DNA of 64,000 nucleotides, from contig NC_092591.1 of assembly GCF_047663525.1 (NCBI RefSeq), forward strand, positions 33,017,001-33,081,000. The letters are read 5' to 3'. The translations under genes were made by a program, and so were the position numbers. The notes beneath the pieces are model-generated. The model had not been told where the DNA came from. It was given only the letters and a program-made list of their open reading frames with translations, and ran no database searches. Shown piece after piece: positions 60,601-64,000 of this stretch. This DNA is from Anas platyrhynchos (lineage: Eukaryota > Chordata > Aves > Anseriformes > Anatidae). Numbering within the stretch: position 1 is the stretch's first letter; every line of letters begins with the position of its first letter.

Positions 60601-61686
60601 TTTATGATGATAAGGATGATTGGAGAGCAAAGGAATGTGGTTTTGTTATGTCTCAGAGCTGTCACACAAAGATGGTAAACAGCTGGGGCTGGACCTGGGT
60701 TTAGGCTTCTGCCAGTGCTTGCAGACAGGCTGAGTCAGGAAGAGCCACCTTGTGTTTTCAGCCAAGCAGACACAGGTGACCCCGCAGAGGAATGCTACAA
60801 AAGCCTCCAGCAGCCCAGCCAGCGTGGGACCTGCGTGTCTGGCTCTGCACTGGGGAGAAGGCCTGAGGCACAGAGCTGTGTTTTGGAGCAATGTTTATGG
60901 GGGTGAGGTTTGCAGAAGAAGGGCAGAGGAAAAGGAGATGTAACTGTGTTAGTTTGTACATGTGCCACTGCTACTAGTGGTGCTACTCACTGCCAGCTGA
61001 TGTGCAAAGATGGGGATGACCAACTTTAATTTTGCAATGTGTCTGTCTGTGCTTTAAACTGCCCTGTACTCTAAGGGATAACATTTCTGTTTCTGCCAGG
61101 TGTTGTGAAGTTTACACATAATATATTTTGTATACATACAGTACATACACACACGTTCTCATTGTAAAATAATATAAATCAGATGAAGCCTGAAAGTGTT
61201 GTGTAAGATTAACTTCATTAACCCCAGATACGAAGTCTGCTAGTTTAGAGGGCAAAGCTGTAAATACAACTGTTGGCATAATCCGAACACAACAAAAATC
61301 CAGGTTTGAAGTATTGTTGATACAGAAGTTGGGTCTAACAAGCAAGCTTTGCCTAGAAAGATGGGACAAACAGGCAGAGTAAATCTATCCCAATTCAAGG
61401 TCAGCCTTACGCTGGATCACCACCTGCTTTGTGGCAATCACTGCTTAGCTACAAAGCCAAGACTGGATCAAACAGTCACAAAAAAAAGACGTGTCAGTTT
61501 GCATGGAAGTGTTTATTAGCAGCCAGCTATGGTTTGAGGACACCAGATGCGTGCGCATCCACCACTACAGCGAGAATCCCCCCGCCGCCATCTTGAGGAG
61601 GCGGCGCCCTCACCCCCCCCTGCTCCGGGAGGGGCGGAGCGGGGGGGGGGCGGCCACGGCGCAGGCGCGGAGCGGCGGCGGGCGGG

Positions 61687-61707
61687 CACGTGAGGCGGCT
61701 CACGTGA
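61687..61707 (+). promoter_or_regulatory. Paired CACGTG E-boxes (CLEAR-like) in VPS18 promoter
   Basis: CACGTG at 61687-61692 and 61701-61706, 14 bp apart and 55-74 bp upstream of the VPS18 start. The second is part of the 8-bp palindrome TCACGTGA, the core of the CLEAR element GTCACGTGAC bound by TFEB/TFE3. VPS18 acts in lysosomal tethering, so the match fits its function. Confidence 0.6.
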
Positions 61708-61719
61708 GGGCTGGCGGAA

Positions 61720-61757
61720 GCGGCCGTTGGCGGCGGCCGTTGGTGCGGCCGTTGGGC
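61720..61757 (+). repeat. Three GCGGCCGTTGG units before VPS18 start
   Basis: Near-tandem copies separated by one or two bases, ending a few bases before ATG at 61761. Each contains CCGTTG, which fits a MYB half-site. Confidence 0.85.
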
Positions 61758-61760
61758 GCC

Positions 61761-61851
61761 ATGGCGTCCATCCTGGACGAGTACGAGGACTCCCTGCACC
61801 GCTCCGCCGCCGTGCAGCAGAGCCGCGCCGCCGTGGGCATCCCGCACTCCG
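61761..61851 (+). CDS. VPS18: VPS18 exon 1 (gene continues beyond right edge)
   Basis: VPS18 is a core subunit shared by the HOPS and CORVET tethering complexes, which drive endosome and lysosome fusion from the cytosolic face. Exon 1 starts MASILDEYEDSLHRSAA and ends GIPHS plus one base before donor GTAAGC. This matches the vertebrate VPS18 N-terminus (MASILDEYE...GIPHSG). The start has G at -3 and G at +4 and lies in a CpG island. The beta-propeller, clathrin-like repeats and C-terminal RING would be encoded by exons outside this window. I searched the remaining 2.1 kb for the next exon and did not find it. Synteny with RHOV supports the call. Confidence 0.93.
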
Positions 61852-64000
61852 GTAAGCGCCTCTCCGCTGCCCGGACGGACGGACGGACGGGCCCCGGTGC
61901 GGCACGTCAGGCGCCGGGGTGCCTCAGGACGAGGGGTGTCCCTGAAAGGCCGAGTGCCCCGAGGCGCCGTGTGGTGGGTGTCTGTGGCAGGCGGCGTGCC
62001 TACAGCCTCACCGCGCTGCAGCACGGCTAGGTCAGGGCTGGGGGAGCTGTCAGAGGCCACATCAACAGCTTCCTCTTTTTTAATTTTTAGTCTTTGTCAA
62101 GGAACCCAACTGCTGCAGCCGCAGTGGCTGTGCAGGCAGTTGTACCTGCATGGGGTTGGTTTCCTATACTGGCGCAACTTTCTAAAAGTTTCGCTGTTTG
62201 GGGTGATTTGGGGTGTGCAGTCAGTGTAAAGCAATGGTATGGTGACCAGTCGCTCATTTCTTTCATATGTGAGAAAGCAACCAAATGGCAAGCACCCTTC
62301 TTGATAAATCCAAGGTAAACCCCGTAGGTTCAGTAATAGATGGCCATCAGATGCCACTTCATATTGAATGCTGGGGGAGGAAATGTTGGTTGAGGGAGGA
62401 TTCTGTGCTACCTGTTATCATCAAGGTAGTACCAACTGCTATGCAGAGCTGGCATATGGGGGTTACACTTCTGGAAATGCATTGGCATGTTATTTCAAGT
62501 CTTTTCCTCATACAGTGCTGCCCGCTGTCTTTGGGGAAAACAGGTTGGGATGCTTGTATACATGGCATTGATGAATTGTCATACTCATATATGCATTGAC
62601 ATACTCATGTATGTATTATAAAGAAAAAACACACAAAATTACTCTGAATCTACATACTTAAGTAGATATGTACCTACTGTTTGTTTTAATGTATGTTAAG
62701 TTATTTTGTTGCATGATGTTATGTAAGAGTAAGTGTCCTGAATAGGTTTCGTTGAACAAAACAGTGTTGGGACATGGTGCCAGCTGAAAATACATTTCCA
62801 AGGACTCAACTTTTCTTCTTGACTTATGCAACGCTGTCTTCGGTCATGGCTGTCTTACAGTTGGGAAATCTGCCTGTTTGGTGACAAATGATGTTGGCAA
62901 AGGAGGTTTTGGAAACTGCTTAATTGCAAGGACTCAGTCCAGTCATGATTTCAGTCATTCATACATCAGAATGCTTTGCCATTTTGGAACAAAACTTAGC
63001 CTGATAGAATCACAGAATTTCTAGGTTGGAAGAGACCTCAAGATCAAGTCCAACCTCTGACCTAACACTAAGAGTCCTCCACTAAACCGTATCCCTAAGC
63101 TCTACATCTAAACACCTTTTAAAGACCTCCAGGGATGGTGACTCAACCACTTCCCTGGGCAGCCCGTTCCAATGCCTAAAGTTGTGGGCAAAATTAAGTT
63201 TAAGCAAATTGATTTTGAAAGAAGTGTAAGTTAATAGTTAAATTCCTCAAACCAGTCCTTAAGGTTATGTTGAAAATACTGGAAGATGTTAAAAATGTAT
63301 TTCTCTGTTTCAGTGAGTCATTCCCAACGTTACAGAACAGGTACTGTTTCTCAGAGTTGTAGATTCTGTTGCAGAGCTCAAGTACAGCTGCAGTGTAACC
63401 TTCAAGTATTCCAGTTCCAGCCTGAAAAGCCCTACTTTGACCTGGTAGACTCGATTGATGCTGGTGAACTTAAATCCTTGAACAGATTCAAAGATCTAAG
63501 GAAGAACATAGTTTTTAGAAATCAGGGTGGGAAATATTGCAGTAGGATCTCACCTGAACAGAAAGCGGACATTGAGGTCAGGATGGAGGAAGGAGGCTGT
63601 TTGAAAGGAATATTGAGTTGTAAAATATTTATCTCCTTTGTATAGGGAATTGTAAGCTGGAGAACTGCATCCGTGTCATGTTACAGACACTAGTTAAAAT
63701 CCTCATGTTAATACTGCTGCTGCAGTTGTTATAGCTAATGGATACAGTCTTAAGTCTACAGTGTGCTGATTTGAACTGTATAAAAAACAAACAATCCCTT
63801 AAACATCCTACCTCTTTCTGTCCCAGTCTGCCTTTTGCCTGGTGGCAATCTGAAAAGAAATCAAGACTCTCTGAATGAATGGGACTTGAAGATCTTGTTG
63901 GGGTGTATAAGCATATATGGAGGAAATATATATTGGTTACCTGTGACATCATGTGAATCTCTACCTTGGGAGCTTTGTCTGCATGTTTTGAACCACCATT
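61852..64000 (+). other. VPS18 intron 1 (partial)
   Basis: At least 2.15 kb. It contains a CR1 3'-end fragment (63005-63179) and an open frame of 119 codons (63286-63645) that follows an acceptor-like TTTCTCTGTTTCAG. No VPS18 exon 2 recognised. Confidence 0.75.
63005..63179 (-). mobile_element. CR1 LINE 3'-end fragment, antisense
   Basis: Reads on the plus strand as GAATCACAGAATTTCTAGG..., TTGGAAGAGACCTCAAGATC, then GTCCAACCTCTGACC, CCACTAAACC and CCAGGGATGGTGACTC to CCGTTCCAATGCC. This is the reverse complement of an avian CR1 3' end, about 175 bp and 5'-truncated. Well preserved compared with the copy at 23.7 kb, hence younger. Subfamily resembles one common in waterfowl (recollection only). 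Confidence 0.88.

Larger units (their letters stand above)
54311..61560. other. Intergenic interval RHOV / VPS18
   Basis: About 7.2 kb without a supported gene. It holds an exact 19-bp tandem duplication (54593-54630), an A-rich run (57247-57280), a CTCF-type motif (57629-57641) and otherwise A+T-rich sequence. The longest stop-free frames are about 130 codons and look non-coding. Confidence 0.65.
61560..61990 (+). promoter_or_regulatory. VPS18 CpG-island promoter
   Basis: Dense CpG block with no TATA box. It includes a YY1-type CCGCCATCTTG (61585-61595), a GC box GGGGCGG (61631-61637), a G10 run (61641-61650), two CACGTG E-boxes (61687-61692 and 61701-61706) and three tandem GCGGCCGTTGG units just before the start codon. 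Typical of a housekeeping gene with dispersed initiation. Confidence 0.8.

Noticed and set aside
61491-62060. Frames of about 180 codons on both strands over the VPS18 promoter
   Set aside because: CpG-island openness; Arg/Ala/Pro-rich and not protein-like. The plus-strand one overlaps VPS18 exon 1 in or near its frame but runs through the splice donor.
1-64000. tRNA, rRNA, CRISPR, operon or prokaryotic mobile elements
   Set aside because: Read for them and saw none; gene structure is plainly vertebrate.

Overview
This is vertebrate nuclear DNA, almost certainly from a bird. It has multi-exon genes with GT-AG introns, two stretches of CR1 LINE in the usual avian form, and CpG-rich promoters. 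The CR1 copy near 63.0-63.2 kb resembles a subfamily I associate with ducks and geese, so an anseriform is my best guess, but only a weak one. There are no operons, CRISPR arrays, tRNAs or rRNAs that I can support.

Four protein-coding genes lie in the order found on human chromosome 15q15: PPP1R14D (minus strand; last exon beyond the left edge), SPINT1 (plus; complete coding region of ten coding exons), RHOV (minus; complete, three exons) and VPS18 (plus; only exon 1 in view, the rest beyond the right edge). All exon boundaries were built by hand from splice signals, frame continuity and family homology. For SPINT1 the ten exons add up to exactly 510 codons including stop (509 aa). For RHOV the three give 232 codons (231 aa). 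Both totals match family lengths.

Layout: 0-4.8 kb is PPP1R14D, with a 4.1 kb intron holding a solo-LTR-like element. 4.8-12.3 kb is a divergent intergenic interval with an HNF1/FOX-type motif pair close to PPP1R14D. 12.3-30.3 kb is SPINT1, including a decayed antisense CR1 in an intron and a 3' UTR of about 2 kb. 30.3-47.7 kb is a convergent intergenic interval with no recognisable gene, but with one promoter-like spot (a POU palindrome beside a TATA-like palindrome, about 43.4 kb). 47.7-54.3 kb is RHOV with its candidate 3' UTR and CpG-rich first exon. 54.3-61.5 kb is intergenic with a good CTCF-type motif. 61.5-64 kb is the VPS18 CpG-island promoter, exon 1 and part of intron 1.

The genes do not form a pathway. 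SPINT1 is a membrane Kunitz inhibitor of epithelial serine proteases, RHOV an atypical Rho GTPase, VPS18 a HOPS/CORVET tethering subunit, and PPP1R14D a PP1 inhibitor. The most specific observations are a Ser at the P1 position of SPINT1 Kunitz domain 2, paired CACGTG boxes of lysosomal-gene type in the VPS18 promoter, the orphan promoter-like spot at 43.4 kb, and two unusually long open frames inside SPINT1 intron 1. I did not find evidence of a wholly new biological system.
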